Shown: positions 52,129 to 61,448 of the stretch, one piece after another
How positions within the stretch are numbered: position 1 is the first letter of the stretch
Layout of the letters: each line of letters starts with the position of its first letter
Source of the DNA: Algoriphagus sediminis
GTDB taxonomy: Bacteria; Bacteroidota; Bacteroidia; Cytophagales; Cyclobacteriaceae
NCBI RefSeq assembly: GCF_030403435.1
Contig: NZ_JAUEPH010000003.1
Coordinates: 248,001-312,000, forward strand
DNA: 64,000 bases
Direction: 5' to 3'
The notes under the pieces: generated by a model
The model's database searches: none
What the model was told of the DNA's origin: nothing
What the model saw: only the letters and a program-made list of their open reading frames with translations
Position numbers and translations under genes: made by a program

Positions 52129-52814
52129 CAAGCATAAAAAATCTGCGCTTCCTTCTTATTCCGGCATTGGTTTTAATACCGAAGATTCTCTTTGCTCATG
52201 ACGTGAGCGAAGGCGATCAGCAAATTCTAGATAATGGAGGATTACTAGCTTACCTATGGGTTGGCGCAAAACACATGCTCACCGGTTATGATCACCTTCT
52301 CTTTCTGGGAGGTGTGATCTTCTATCTGAAGAACTTTAAGGATATCATCAAATTTATCACGGTGTTTACTTTGGGTCATAGCATTACTTTGATCGGGGCT
52401 ACCTATTTGGGAATAAAAGTAGATGAGCACCTAATTGATGCAGTGATTGGGCTGAGCGTTCTTTATAAGGGATTTGAAAATTTGGGTGGTTTTGAAAAGG
52501 TGTTCAAAGTAAAATCACCAAACCTTTTGGCCATGGTTTTTTCTTTTGGATTGATACATGGTCTTGGTTTATCCACACGGCTACAATCCTTCGCTATGGG
52601 GGAGGAAAATATCCTTGCTAAAATCATCAGCTTTAATGTCGGAGTGGAACTGGGGCAAGTGGCTGCTCTAATTCCGATCATTTTTGTAATCAACTTTTGG
52701 AGGCAAAAAGAGAGCTATAATGCCTTTTATAAGGCTTCGAACGTGTATTTAGTTCTTGCAGGTATCGCGCTTACTGCGTTCCAATTATGGGGATATTTTG
52801 GTGGAGCACATTGA
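52125..52814 (+). CDS. HupE/UreJ-family membrane permease
   Basis: 229 residues with a cleavable-looking signal (about 1-24, ending FA) so that the mature protein would start 'HDVSEGDQQ'. Then about six membrane segments. The family His-x5-Asp-His motif is present at residues 50-57 ('AKHMLTGYDHLLFLGG'), and 'FTLGHSITL' and 'FGLIHGLGLS' add further His residues within membranes. HupE and UreJ proteins transport nickel or cobalt in other bacteria. The start overlaps the stop of the His-rich DUF4198-like gene, so the two act as a unit. Confidence 0.88.
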   Translation: MTSIKNLRFLLIPALVLIPKILFAHDVSEGDQQILDNGGLLAYLWVGAKHMLTGYDHLLFLGGVIFYLKNFKDIIKFITVFTLGHSITLIGATYLGIKVDEHLIDAVIGLSVLYKGFENLGGFEKVFKVKSPNLLAMVFSFGLIHGLGLSTRLQSFAMGEENILAKIISFNVGVELGQVAALIPIIFVINFWRQKESYNAFYKASNVYLVLAGIALTAFQLWGYFGGAH

Positions 52815-52998
52815 CGGATTAAAAAATAGAGGAACACCAGTAACCCATTTCAAAACCTTTAAACTACCGTTGTTATTCTTTGAAAGTACCAAATCAGTAG
52901 AGCTAAAACTCGAGCTTTGAGCAACAGGTTATTGTTCAATTCGGATCGCCATGCATTCGAAACCAGGACAATAAAATAGTCCACCGTGGGAATATGGG

Positions 52999-53400
52999 TT
53001 AGTACCTCCTTTTCCTGTTTGCTAAAGCTCCGTCTATTGAGAACCTTCCCCCACCGAAAACTAATAAACCTAGGAAGGTCAGAAAAAATAAAAGTGGGAG
53101 TTCTTTTCGTCCAAATGGATCATCCCAATGTGCATAGAAGGCTGCAGTTAGCATGGTCACCATCAAAGGTATAGTAGCTAACCTGAGCTTAAAACCGACC
53201 ATCACTAACACTGCACAAACCACTTCAGCGAATGTAGCTAATGCCAAAGATACTGTTGGTCCTAATCCAAAAGGATCAGCAAACTTAACTTCATCTGCCA
53301 TCAGGCGACTGATTTTTGGGATACCATGGGTGAGCATCATTGCTCCCGCTCCCAAACGGATGATTAGAAGGACGAGATTTCTTGCTAAAGCTTCGGACAT
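52999..53400 (-). CDS. DoxX-family membrane protein
   Basis: 133 residues with four membrane segments: 'LVLLIIRLGAGAMMLTHGIPKI', 'SLALATFAEVVCAVLVMVGF', 'LATIPLMVTMLTAAFYAHW', 'LLFFLTFLGLLVFGGGRFSIDGAL'. The His-Gly-x-Pro/Lys loop and final 'GGRFSID' are DoxX hallmarks. Homologues appear in terminal-oxidase and thiol-redox systems; no oxidase gene is nearby. The ATG at 53400 is chosen because it matches the family N-terminus. It is convergent with hupE across 184 bp and stands alone. Confidence 0.88.
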   Translation of the reverse strand: MSEALARNLVLLIIRLGAGAMMLTHGIPKISRLMADEVKFADPFGLGPTVSLALATFAEVVCAVLVMVGFKLRLATIPLMVTMLTAAFYAHWDDPFGRKELPLLFFLTFLGLLVFGGGRFSIDGALANRKRRY

Positions 53401-53561
53401 GAAAAATGTGGGTTTTAAATATCCTTTTAAATTATTATCCCGATTAAAACTCAAAAGGGGATTTTTATAGGCCCATTTTTATTAGGGATGGCTGGTAACC
53501 ACTTATCAATCCGCGCCTGATGGATGGTTTAAATCTTGACTCCCTTTTCAACTCATCAAGA

Positions 53562-54398
53562 TCAAAAAATTGGCTGAAAATCCACTGGAGGGCTTTTCTT
53601 TTTGGTGAAATCAAGATTATGATAGACCGAAAGGCGTATCAAATCTCGGTTCACATAATCAATTCCTGAGGATCTCTGTTGCCAACTTTTCGCATAGCCT
53701 ACCTGAAATTGGACTTTGTCATTAAGTATGTATCCCATGCCTAAAAAGAGTCGATTGTCCTCAAAAGGATTTCGAATGATGGTCTTCCCAGTTTGAATAA
53801 ATACCTCATTATAAGCGGACAGAAAATAAGTGCCTGGTTGGAATTTATATGAGTTTAAGGGGATGTATGTGGAAATCTTATAGCGCCAACGAAAAGTCAA
53901 TTCAAACGGAGATCCAACATAGTAGTCTCTTCTCCATCGTTGCTCTGCTCTGAGCTGATGGTAAATTTTTGCTTTGCCCAAAGGCACAATAAAAAGAGCC
54001 TGCTGCCAAAAACGGAATTGATTTACCACCTTATCATAAGGTCGCTCTTGCTCCTGATACTGAGGAGGAGCCCAATAAAACGGGGTGACGATTCCGCCTG
54101 TGATTTCCAGATTCTTATTAATAATATAACTCAGCCCAAACCTCAGATAAATTTGACCCATATTTTGGACGAGCTGATCTCTGGTACGTATGTGATACTC
54201 CCCGTAATAGAAGAGCTTCTTCCCGATTTTATACTTAGTATAGAATCCATTCCAAAGCTCTGATCTTCTTGCAGTATTTCTCTCTTCTTCCTCTGGTTCA
54301 TCCTGCGTTTGCGCCGTTACCGGCAAAGCTAAAAAGAGCACCATGATCAATGCCGCGGCAGATGTGCGAAGAAATGCTATGTAAACATCATGCCTCAT
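53562..54398 (-). CDS. DUF2490 outer-membrane-type beta-barrel protein
   Basis: 278 residues. Signal peptide (about 1-29, ending LPVTAQT), a short acidic region 'DEPEEEERNTARRSELW', then regular amphipathic strands ('FYTKYKIGKKLFYYGEYHIRTRD', 'YLRFGLSYIINKNLEITGGIVTPFYW', 'YHQLRAEQRWRRD', 'FELTFRWRYKISTYIPLN') as in DUF2490, a family related to small outer-membrane barrels. The aromatic and Arg-rich alternation fits a barrel of about 12-14 strands. The start overlaps the stop of the upstream coiled-coil gene by 4 nt. Confidence 0.85.
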   Translation of the reverse strand: MRHDVYIAFLRTSAAALIMVLFLALPVTAQTQDEPEEEERNTARRSELWNGFYTKYKIGKKLFYYGEYHIRTRDQLVQNMGQIYLRFGLSYIINKNLEITGGIVTPFYWAPPQYQEQERPYDKVVNQFRFWQQALFIVPLGKAKIYHQLRAEQRWRRDYYVGSPFELTFRWRYKISTYIPLNSYKFQPGTYFLSAYNEVFIQTGKTIIRNPFEDNRLFLGMGYILNDKVQFQVGYAKSWQQRSSGIDYVNRDLIRLSVYHNLDFTKKKSPPVDFQPIF

Positions 54399-56362
54399 AT
54401 CGACAAAAGCTTTTTAAGTTGGCTGACATTCCCAGATGATTTTCTGAGGTTTCGTTCCAGTCTTTTTGTGTTTCTCCCCTTCAAATCTAGTATTCGCCCT
54501 TCCAAGGCGTCGAGGTTTAAAAGATGAACCTGTACATCCCGAAAATCTGAAGATTTCATGATCTCCTCGAGTTCAAAGGCCACGATAGTTTCCGCGGCTT
54601 TAATTAGTTCAAGTTGTCGCAAAACTTCGAAATCGGTTTCAAAAGTAAAGGGGTCAAGGGTCTTTTCTGTGAATTCTTCTTTCAGAGCAATTGCCAAGTT
54701 TTCATAGCGTGAGAGTTCAGGAAGGCTCTCCTCCAGAAATAGGAATAATTCTATCATTTCGTCTCCCACCTCTGCTTTGTCAAGGAATCCTTCTGTCTCA
54801 TTGTATTGATCCAAAAGTTCCTGATAGTTGTCAGTACTTAGGTTTTGATAGGTAGAATCCAACAATGCCTGATGACGTTCATTTTTGGGCTCAATGGAAT
54901 CCTTAACTCGTTTTACCCTTGCCTGCTCTTCAAGAATGCGCTCTTCAATCACATCAAGCTCATTGCTTTGCCTAAAATCTACTTGCTGCTTTTGGATGAA
55001 GGCATCCACTTCCCTGAAAATATTCCACTCGGCTTCAATGTGGGTGAGCAGATCGATTCCCAGATTTTTTTGCTCAGACAGTGGAGGAAAGTCCAGTGTT
55101 TTCTCCTTGATCTCTAGATCGTAGCTATAGGTAATTTCTTCTTGTGGTTTTAAAAACTTCAGACCATCCCTGAGATAGTTTTCCGTATCGAAATACTGAA
55201 TATCCCCATTTCGAAGTAGCTCAACAGCTGGCTCGTAGGCCTTTATTTTCTCCTGCAGATAATCAAAATATGCAGCACTGAAGGCCAATGAGTCAGAAGT
55301 GTTCCTGTTTAGAGACAGGAAGTCTAAAACTGCTTTTTGAGTCCCTTCAGCTTTAAGTTGGTCGAAAAGATAGATGATGTCATTGTATCGATCCTGGTCT
55401 TCTTCATAAATGGCATAGACAAACCTTCGCGTGGAAATCGGATATTTTTTCAGTTGCCCCTCTTCCGAAAAGAAATCCTCTTCGAATTGAAGGACTCGGC
55501 TCAAGGCATCCTCAAGAAGGAAAGTTCCCAAATATTGCTCCTGAAACTCCTCGCTATTCTCAACATATCCATCATTGAAAATGAGACCGAAAGCCTGATC
55601 AGAAACCCTGTAATCCACCTCTAATCCACGATTTAGGGAATCTAGTTTTTCAATAGCATTAAAAAATACAACCTCGTCAATTTTCTCCTTCGTCACATCA
55701 TTGACCTTAGAAAGACCAATGAGAAACCCCTGTTCGTAGCGCCTTTGTTCATTAATGGTCAAGGTGCTGTCTACGAAATAGATGAACTCCCAAGTTCCTT
55801 CCATCAGCCCTTCTTCGCCAATCTGGCCTGAAATCTGATATGGTCGATTTGGTTTTTGGGAGACAAAATTTACCCTTCCTACAAGACTATCCCGCTCAAA
55901 GGTCAGGTTTTTGGCTTCGAAGACATCTATGTATTCTTCATTTTCTAATTGCTTCTCAGAGTAATCCCATTGACCGGTCAATAGCCCATCCTTGTATGCG
56001 GCTTGTAATTCCACCAAATTTGACGACAAAGAGGCTTGAATCTCCCGATTGAAAATGTCCTTTATCGCAACTTGGTAAGTCTCCTGATAATATTTCCAGT
56101 TCCCGGTTTTCTGGTCTTCAATGTAGGAGCCTTCGGCCAAAAGTTTTCTGAAAAGACCACTCTTCAGACTGTCCATTTTGCTGAAAGAAAATGAAAACGG
56201 ACCATTCAAAATGGGATCCAGGTTTTCATCCAGGGTATAGGAAAGCCTCGCCGTACCTCTGAGTCCCTTGAAGGTATAGCCTCCCTCGTAGGTTCTTATT
56301 TCCTGTGAATGAACCAGAGCGGGTAGTAGAAAAATAAAAATTCCGAAAACCTTTTTCAGCAT
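54395..56362 (-). CDS. Large secreted coiled-coil protein of unknown function
   Basis: 655 residues. Signal peptide (about 1-19, ending VHSQ). An N-terminal beta-rich region with MORN-like phrases ('TYEGGYTFKGLRGTARLSY', 'GSYIEDQKTGNWKYYQE', 'AYKDGLLTGQWDYSEKQL', 'GLMEGTWEFIYFV') covers about 20-230. The rest is strongly helical and coiled-coil, rich in Glu, Leu and Gln ('EEDFFSEEGQLKKYP', 'VIEERILEEQARVKRVKDSIEP', 'LFLFLEESLPELSRYENLAIALKEEF'). Start at the ATG at 56362; the in-frame GTG at 56398 weakens the signal peptide. It overlaps the DUF2490 gene by 4 nt and I read the pair as one envelope unit. No family recognised. Confidence 0.72.
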   Translation of the reverse strand: MLKKVFGIFIFLLPALVHSQEIRTYEGGYTFKGLRGTARLSYTLDENLDPILNGPFSFSFSKMDSLKSGLFRKLLAEGSYIEDQKTGNWKYYQETYQVAIKDIFNREIQASLSSNLVELQAAYKDGLLTGQWDYSEKQLENEEYIDVFEAKNLTFERDSLVGRVNFVSQKPNRPYQISGQIGEEGLMEGTWEFIYFVDSTLTINEQRRYEQGFLIGLSKVNDVTKEKIDEVVFFNAIEKLDSLNRGLEVDYRVSDQAFGLIFNDGYVENSEEFQEQYLGTFLLEDALSRVLQFEEDFFSEEGQLKKYPISTRRFVYAIYEEDQDRYNDIIYLFDQLKAEGTQKAVLDFLSLNRNTSDSLAFSAAYFDYLQEKIKAYEPAVELLRNGDIQYFDTENYLRDGLKFLKPQEEITYSYDLEIKEKTLDFPPLSEQKNLGIDLLTHIEAEWNIFREVDAFIQKQQVDFRQSNELDVIEERILEEQARVKRVKDSIEPKNERHQALLDSTYQNLSTDNYQELLDQYNETEGFLDKAEVGDEMIELFLFLEESLPELSRYENLAIALKEEFTEKTLDPFTFETDFEVLRQLELIKAAETIVAFELEEIMKSSDFRDVQVHLLNLDALEGRILDLKGRNTKRLERNLRKSSGNVSQLKKLLSI

Positions 56363-56452
56363 GTTGGCCTCCTGTCCAAAACCCTTGCCAAAAAGCACTT
56401 AGCAAGTTGAGAAATGTCAAAGAAAAAAATTAGCTGATAGAAATTTTTTCGG

Positions 56453-57169
56453 TCAGATGTCTGCGTTCTTTTTCTTTAAGTCAGCTATATAATTCTTAGC
56501 GTAAGCCCTATACCAACCAACTTCGCATTCAATTATGTAATTTTTCCAAAGCTCGATTTCTATTGGGATATCCTTCTCCTTGAGTAAATGGATATCGCAC
56601 ATTCTTCGATTCCATTTTAGATTGACCTTCCAAAGGTCTAGAATTCTTTCAATTGAGTTTCCTGTGGTTTCATGAAATCCGAGTTCCTCTGTGATTTCTT
56701 CAATCAGGTAGATGTATTGCTCATCAAAATGATGTCCTGTTTTCGTAATCAAATGCACGTATTCTTTGAGTGTGGTAAGCTTATCGAATCCACTTGCCTG
56801 ATCGAAATGAATTATAGCCATTTTGAACCAATGAAGACCTTTTTCGAAATCTCCAATTTCACCATAGCAACGAATCAGCATCTGGATAGGAAATAAATAA
56901 AAAGGGTCGGTTTCTTTCCTTAATGCGTGCTCTTTCGCGAAATATGGAATGGCTAAATCAAATTTGTCAGCGTCCAGGTAAGAATGAGCGATATAAAAGG
57001 CCAATCTATTTTCAACAAATTCGTGATCGAAATCTGGTCTGACTTTTTCAATCTCAGCCGTTATATAGGCTATTCTGGATTTAAAATCTTTGAGATCAAA
57101 ACCCATTTGGTAGTGAATCACCACGTCTTTATCTAGAAACTCTTTATGGTCTACATTCTTTTGGCTCAT
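56453..57169 (-). CDS. Cytoplasmic helical-repeat protein of unknown function
   Basis: 238 residues without a signal peptide. Helical, TPR-like: 'FVENRLAFYIAHSYLDADKFDLAIPYFAKEHALRKETDPFYLFPIQMLIRCYGEIGDFEKGLHWFKMAIIHFDQ'. The C-terminal half carries 'YIYLIEEITEELGFHETTGNSIERILDLWKVNLKWNRR' and 'ECEVGWYRAYAKNYIADLKKK'. I do not recognise a family. The TTG at 57184 is in frame but the ATG at 57169 is preferred. It is isolated, about 85 nt upstream of the coiled-coil gene and 85 nt from the M14 gene. Confidence 0.7.
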   Translation of the reverse strand: MSQKNVDHKEFLDKDVVIHYQMGFDLKDFKSRIAYITAEIEKVRPDFDHEFVENRLAFYIAHSYLDADKFDLAIPYFAKEHALRKETDPFYLFPIQMLIRCYGEIGDFEKGLHWFKMAIIHFDQASGFDKLTTLKEYVHLITKTGHHFDEQYIYLIEEITEELGFHETTGNSIERILDLWKVNLKWNRRMCDIHLLKEKDIPIEIELWKNYIIECEVGWYRAYAKNYIADLKKKNADI

Positions 57170-57254
57170 ACTGTTTTTTATCAATCCCGACTTTGCTTTT
57201 AAGTGAATATTTTTGACTGCAAACTGAGACTGCTTTCTAAAGACTCTCCATCAT

Positions 57255-59045
57255 TCAAAACCACTCTCTACCCACAGGAATTACTTTCCAGTTTTGATCG
57301 AAGTAAGGCGTCTGGCTATAAAACCACTGATAAACAGCACGTGGATTTTTGATGAAGTTTTCATCTTCAGCCTTTTTAGCATCAAAGGCCGCCTTTAGAT
57401 CGGCATCCTTTTCTAGCATCTCTTCCATCATGGGCTCCATTATGTATCGCTCCATGTATTCTGTTTGGGATAGAACGGAGTTGAAATATCCCCATTGAAA
57501 AAAGGAATCAACTGACTCAGGTTCCATTAATATTACGGCTAGTTCACCCAGCTTTTGATCGGTTTCGATTCTGATGGAACCAGCTGGAAGAGTAAGGGTT
57601 CTGTACTCCTTTTCCAGTTCCATTGATTGCACCCGCATCCTCCCTTCATAGGGCGAGGGGTTCATAGAAAAGTCAGTGAGACGCGAATATTCTAATTTAA
57701 TTTCTCTCGGTTCTTCCAGTGTTTCCACTTGTATTCCATGCTGCTTTACTTTTTCGATTACTTCGCTCCACTCGGCTGAGATCCAATAAGCTCGGGGAAT
57801 AGGAACAGAGTTCACAGGTTCATCCATGTATAAAGTTGGCACTTGCTGCTGCATAGGTTTGCCTTCCCATTGGACATATTCTGCACCGGTGATCTCGGAA
57901 ACTTTTTTACTGGAAGAAATTCCCAAAAAAGTCATGGTATCAGCAGGGGTATCTCTGAACTTATATTTCACGACAATGGATTCCTTAGCTTGATTGATAT
58001 CAGAATTTACGGCGGATTGGAGCTGCTGAAAGTGATTTCCTAGCGAGCGGATGGATTGCTCCAAAAACACATAAGTTCCTAAAACTCTTTGTCTGAAGGG
58101 CTTTAGTGAATGATTTTCAACAAGAATCGATGCCGTGTGACGAATATCCCCGTAAGTATGGGAGAATCTTGGGCTAAATGCGAAAGCTACGTTTCCTCTG
58201 GTAAAATCCTGTCCATTCGCCGCAAAAAGCAATGGCCCGGGAATGTGACCTTGATCCTGAAGTGCCTGATCCACTTCAGGTTTGTAATTCCCAGCTAGCC
58301 AAGATGAAATTTCGGGAGAGTAACCTCCTGTTTCTACAAAGCCATAAGTGATATCGTATTGATAATCAGCCCCATCGGTGACATGCACGTCGATGTATAA
58401 ATCTGGATCGTACTCATTCATAATATCAGCGATGAGTCTAACACCTGCTGTTTCCAGTTTGGTGTAGTCTCGGTTCAGATTTAGATTTTGGGCATTTGTT
58501 CTCCAGCCCATCACTTTGGGACCACGCTGGTTTACTCTGCCGTATTCACTGCTTCTCTCGTGGCCGTCAGGATTAAGAATAGGGATAAAAAGGATATTGG
58601 CCTCGTCAAGTAAATTCTGCTTTGTGCCGAAGGCAATATCTCGTAGCAACATCATTCCAGCATCTTTCCCATCTATTTCTCCCGAATGAATTCCCGCCTG
58701 GATTAAAATCAAAGGTTTTTCTGAGCTAGCAAGTTCTGCCGCCGAAAAACGATTCTCCTTTGTGACGATCATCATATGAATTATTCGGCCTTGCTCACTC
58801 ATTGCAGGGGAAGTCATGGAAATCAAGGGACTGGCGTTTGCGAGTTTTGTTAGCCATGCCATTGTCTCCTCATAATTCGGAGATTCTAGACCATCAGAAA
58901 GCTCAAAAGGTGTAACCCATGGGTTTGATTTATCCACTAAGAGATTTTCGCTTTCTCCAGACCATGGAATCAGTGGAGGCATAAAATCCTGGGCCTGGGC
59001 AAGAGAGCAGAAGATAAAAGGGAGAAGGGCTAACAGTTTTCGCAT
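57255..59045 (-). CDS. Secreted M14-family zinc carboxypeptidase
   Basis: 596 residues with a signal peptide (about 1-18, ending LAQAQ). The M14 catalytic domain is complete: zinc ligands His and Glu in 'GIHSGEIDGKDAGMMLLRD', third ligand His in 'YIDVHVTDG', substrate-side Arg/Asn in 'RTNAQNLNLNRDYTKL', and catalytic Glu in 'ASILVENHSLKPF'. After about residue 330 comes a helical and beta C-terminal extension (about 260 residues). It removes C-terminal amino acids from peptides outside the cytoplasm. A second, different M14 enzyme lies about 3 kb away at the right edge. Confidence 0.92.
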   Translation of the reverse strand: MRKLLALLPFIFCSLAQAQDFMPPLIPWSGESENLLVDKSNPWVTPFELSDGLESPNYEETMAWLTKLANASPLISMTSPAMSEQGRIIHMMIVTKENRFSAAELASSEKPLILIQAGIHSGEIDGKDAGMMLLRDIAFGTKQNLLDEANILFIPILNPDGHERSSEYGRVNQRGPKVMGWRTNAQNLNLNRDYTKLETAGVRLIADIMNEYDPDLYIDVHVTDGADYQYDITYGFVETGGYSPEISSWLAGNYKPEVDQALQDQGHIPGPLLFAANGQDFTRGNVAFAFSPRFSHTYGDIRHTASILVENHSLKPFRQRVLGTYVFLEQSIRSLGNHFQQLQSAVNSDINQAKESIVVKYKFRDTPADTMTFLGISSSKKVSEITGAEYVQWEGKPMQQQVPTLYMDEPVNSVPIPRAYWISAEWSEVIEKVKQHGIQVETLEEPREIKLEYSRLTDFSMNPSPYEGRMRVQSMELEKEYRTLTLPAGSIRIETDQKLGELAVILMEPESVDSFFQWGYFNSVLSQTEYMERYIMEPMMEEMLEKDADLKAAFDAKKAEDENFIKNPRAVYQWFYSQTPYFDQNWKVIPVGREWF

Positions 59046-59106
59046 ATAGAAAAGGTTTAAAAGAAACTAAAGATAGAAAATGCACTGCCAAAGGCCACAG
59101 CTTATT

Positions 59107-60708
59107 TTATGAACCCTTTAATATTAAATCTGCACCTTTTTCCCCAATCATGATGGATGCAGCATTGGTATTTCCTGAAACGATTCTCGGCATAATGGAC
59201 GCATCTATCACCCGAAGTTTCCCAATTCCTTGAACTCTAAGTTCATCGTCCACCACCGCCATTTCATCCTGTCCCATTTTGCAGGTGCCTACAGGATGAT
59301 AAATGGTTTCAACAGATTTCTTAATGTGCTGAATGATGCCCTCATCGGACTCGTCCAGAGGAGAAAGAACCCTTTCACGGTACGGGCCAAAGGCATCCGA
59401 TCTTAAAACGTCTATAGTTATTCTAGTACCCCGGATCATGGTCTTCCAGTCATCCGGATGAGATAGGAAATTAGGTTGGATCAAAGGAGTTGCTCTGGGA
59501 TCTTTGCTTTGAAGTTTCAAAAATCCGACGCTCTTTGGCTGAATCAAACTAGGAAGGATAGTGAACCCGTCTCTTCTCGGGAAAGTATCGATATCATAAA
59601 AATCCAAGGAATAGTCTTCTCCTGTTTGTAAAGGGACAAAATGAAGTTGAAAGTCTACTTCGTTTCCTCCTCGGGTATCGAAAAAGGCCGTTGCCTCAAG
59701 TGGTCCTGCGGTTAGTGCTCCTTTTCTGGTGGTTAGAATCTGAATGGTTCCAATCAGTTGATTGAAAAGTGAAAGCTCGTGATTTAAGCCGTTTTGTTGT
59801 TTGCTTGCAGCTGTACAAGGAAAAAATAAATGGTCTTGTAGATTTTTACCGACACCGGGGAGGGCCTTCTTTGTTTGGATACCCACATATTCCAACTCAT
59901 TTGGGTCACCAATACCCGAAAGCATTAGAAGCTGCGGTGATTGAAATGAGCCTGCACTCAGTATGACTTCCTTAGTAGCGTAGACCTTTTCCTTTCCTTT
60001 TTTAGTGAAGTATTCTACTCCTTCGGCGGCATCATTTTTAATTAAGATTTTGCTGACTTGGGCATGGGTGCGAACTTCAAGATTTGGTCTTGAAATTATG
60101 GGTTTGAGGAAAGCTGTTGCGGTGCTATGCCTGAACCCATTTTTCATAGAGAACTGGAGCAAACTGGCTCCCAGCTGTGATTCTCCATTGTAATCCCCTG
60201 TCTTTGGAATTCCAACTTCCTCACAAGCTTTGACGAAGGCATTTCCAAAAGGGGTTCGCTGTTCTTTTAAGAAAGTAATATTCAATGGTCCATTTTGGCC
60301 ATGAAACTCATCTTGAAAATTCTCATTGTGCTCAGACTTTTTGAAGTAGGGTAGCAAGGAATTATAATCCCACCCTTTATTCCCCAGTTCTGCCCAGTGA
60401 TCATAATCCTTCCGGTTTCCTCTCACATAAGCCATGGCGTTCGTGGAGGAGCTACCCCCTAAGGTTTTGCCTCGGGGTAGATATAATCTTCTTCCATCCA
60501 GGTGCTCCTGAGGTTCGGACCAAAAACCCCAATCTACTTCCGATTTATGGAGCTTGGGATACCCTCCCGGGATTTTTATTTCGAGTTTTTTATCCGGGCC
60601 TCCTGCCTCTAAAAGGAGGACAGAATTCGCTGGGTCTGCAGAAAGCCTATTAGCCAGCACGCAACCAGCGGAGCCAGCACCAACAATGATGTAGTCGTAT
60701 TTGGGCAT
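59107..60708 (-). CDS. GMC-family FAD oxidoreductase (choline/alcohol dehydrogenase type)
   Basis: 533 residues. FAD loop 'YDYIIVGAGSAGCVLANRLS' near the N-terminus, GMC signatures 'RGKTLGGSSSTNAMAYVRG' and 'VILSAGSFQSPQLLMLSGIG', and at the C-terminus 'YHPVGTCKMGQDEMAVVDDELRVQGIGKLRVIDASIMPRIVSGNTNAASIMIGEKGADLI' with the catalytic His and the following His/Asn pair. Oxidises an alcohol using FAD. Choline dehydrogenase BetA is the closest named relative, but no betaine aldehyde dehydrogenase or transporter is next to it, so another alcohol is equally possible. Confidence 0.93.
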   Translation of the reverse strand: MPKYDYIIVGAGSAGCVLANRLSADPANSVLLLEAGGPDKKLEIKIPGGYPKLHKSEVDWGFWSEPQEHLDGRRLYLPRGKTLGGSSSTNAMAYVRGNRKDYDHWAELGNKGWDYNSLLPYFKKSEHNENFQDEFHGQNGPLNITFLKEQRTPFGNAFVKACEEVGIPKTGDYNGESQLGASLLQFSMKNGFRHSTATAFLKPIISRPNLEVRTHAQVSKILIKNDAAEGVEYFTKKGKEKVYATKEVILSAGSFQSPQLLMLSGIGDPNELEYVGIQTKKALPGVGKNLQDHLFFPCTAASKQQNGLNHELSLFNQLIGTIQILTTRKGALTAGPLEATAFFDTRGGNEVDFQLHFVPLQTGEDYSLDFYDIDTFPRRDGFTILPSLIQPKSVGFLKLQSKDPRATPLIQPNFLSHPDDWKTMIRGTRITIDVLRSDAFGPYRERVLSPLDESDEGIIQHIKKSVETIYHPVGTCKMGQDEMAVVDDELRVQGIGKLRVIDASIMPRIVSGNTNAASIMIGEKGADLILKGS

Positions 60709-60746
60709 GAAATCGGGGTGATAACAGGCCTTAATCTAATGAAAAA

Positions 60747-61448
60747 TTAGGTGCAGGAGGAGAAACTGATCTTGTATTGTCCTTGGCCTAGGTCTTCTAG
60801 TTTTATTTCTTGACTTGCGTCAATATCTGAAAAAAACCATGTGTTTCCTTGACCGGAAATAATCCTTGGGGTTTCGATTTTTTCATCACGAAAAATGGAG
60901 GTCAGTTGTAGAACTTGATGGTAGGCTTCTGATAATGTAAAATCTTTCAATTCGTATTTCCATGTCCAGCATCCATCAAAAAAACTCTCGGTAAAAAAGG
61001 CGTTTTCAAAATATATTTCAGTTTCCTCTGAATAATAAGTGCCAGATTCAAAGGAGTGGGGTTCAGTAAACTTCTTGCTGCTTAATTTCTTTCCGAATAG
61101 ATGGAGACCGTCTTGATTTTCGTATTCCGTCAAATTTGATGTGGGAGTTTTTGATAGATCTGAAGAGAAAATATAGCCCCAACCGAAGTCCTCCATCATT
61201 ATTTTGATCCAGTAGCCTTTCAAGGTCAAAATTGAATTTACTTTTTTCTCCACTTTTTCTGGCAATTCCTCTTCGAAGTATTTAATCGCCTTACCGCTGT
61301 TGTACTTTCCAACGATTTGTGAATTGAAATCTTGGTCAGAGTGAATATTTGCCCCCAAGACGTTAATCACATGATATTCTGTTCGCGTTTGAGAGAAACC
61401 AATTGTTATGGAAAGAGTGAGTATGAATGTGGCAAGTACCTTAATCAT
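60747..61448 (-). CDS. Secreted SH3-like domain protein
   Basis: 233 residues. Signal peptide (about 1-19, ending GFSQT). The N-terminal part reads as a bacterial SH3 module: 'VINVLGANIHSDQDFNSQIVGKYNSGKAIKYFEE', then 'LKGYWIKIMMEDFGWGYIFSSDLSKTP'. The rest ('GSFESGTYYSEETEIYFENAFFTESFFDGCWTWKYELKDF') is a beta-rich C-terminal domain that I do not recognise. It overlaps the stop of the cupin lipoprotein gene by 4 nt, so the two are co-translated. SH3b domains usually bind peptidoglycan or peptides. Confidence 0.72.
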   Translation of the reverse strand: MIKVLATFILTLSITIGFSQTRTEYHVINVLGANIHSDQDFNSQIVGKYNSGKAIKYFEEELPEKVEKKVNSILTLKGYWIKIMMEDFGWGYIFSSDLSKTPTSNLTEYENQDGLHLFGKKLSSKKFTEPHSFESGTYYSEETEIYFENAFFTESFFDGCWTWKYELKDFTLSEAYHQVLQLTSIFRDEKIETPRIISGQGNTWFFSDIDASQEIKLEDLGQGQYKISFSSCT

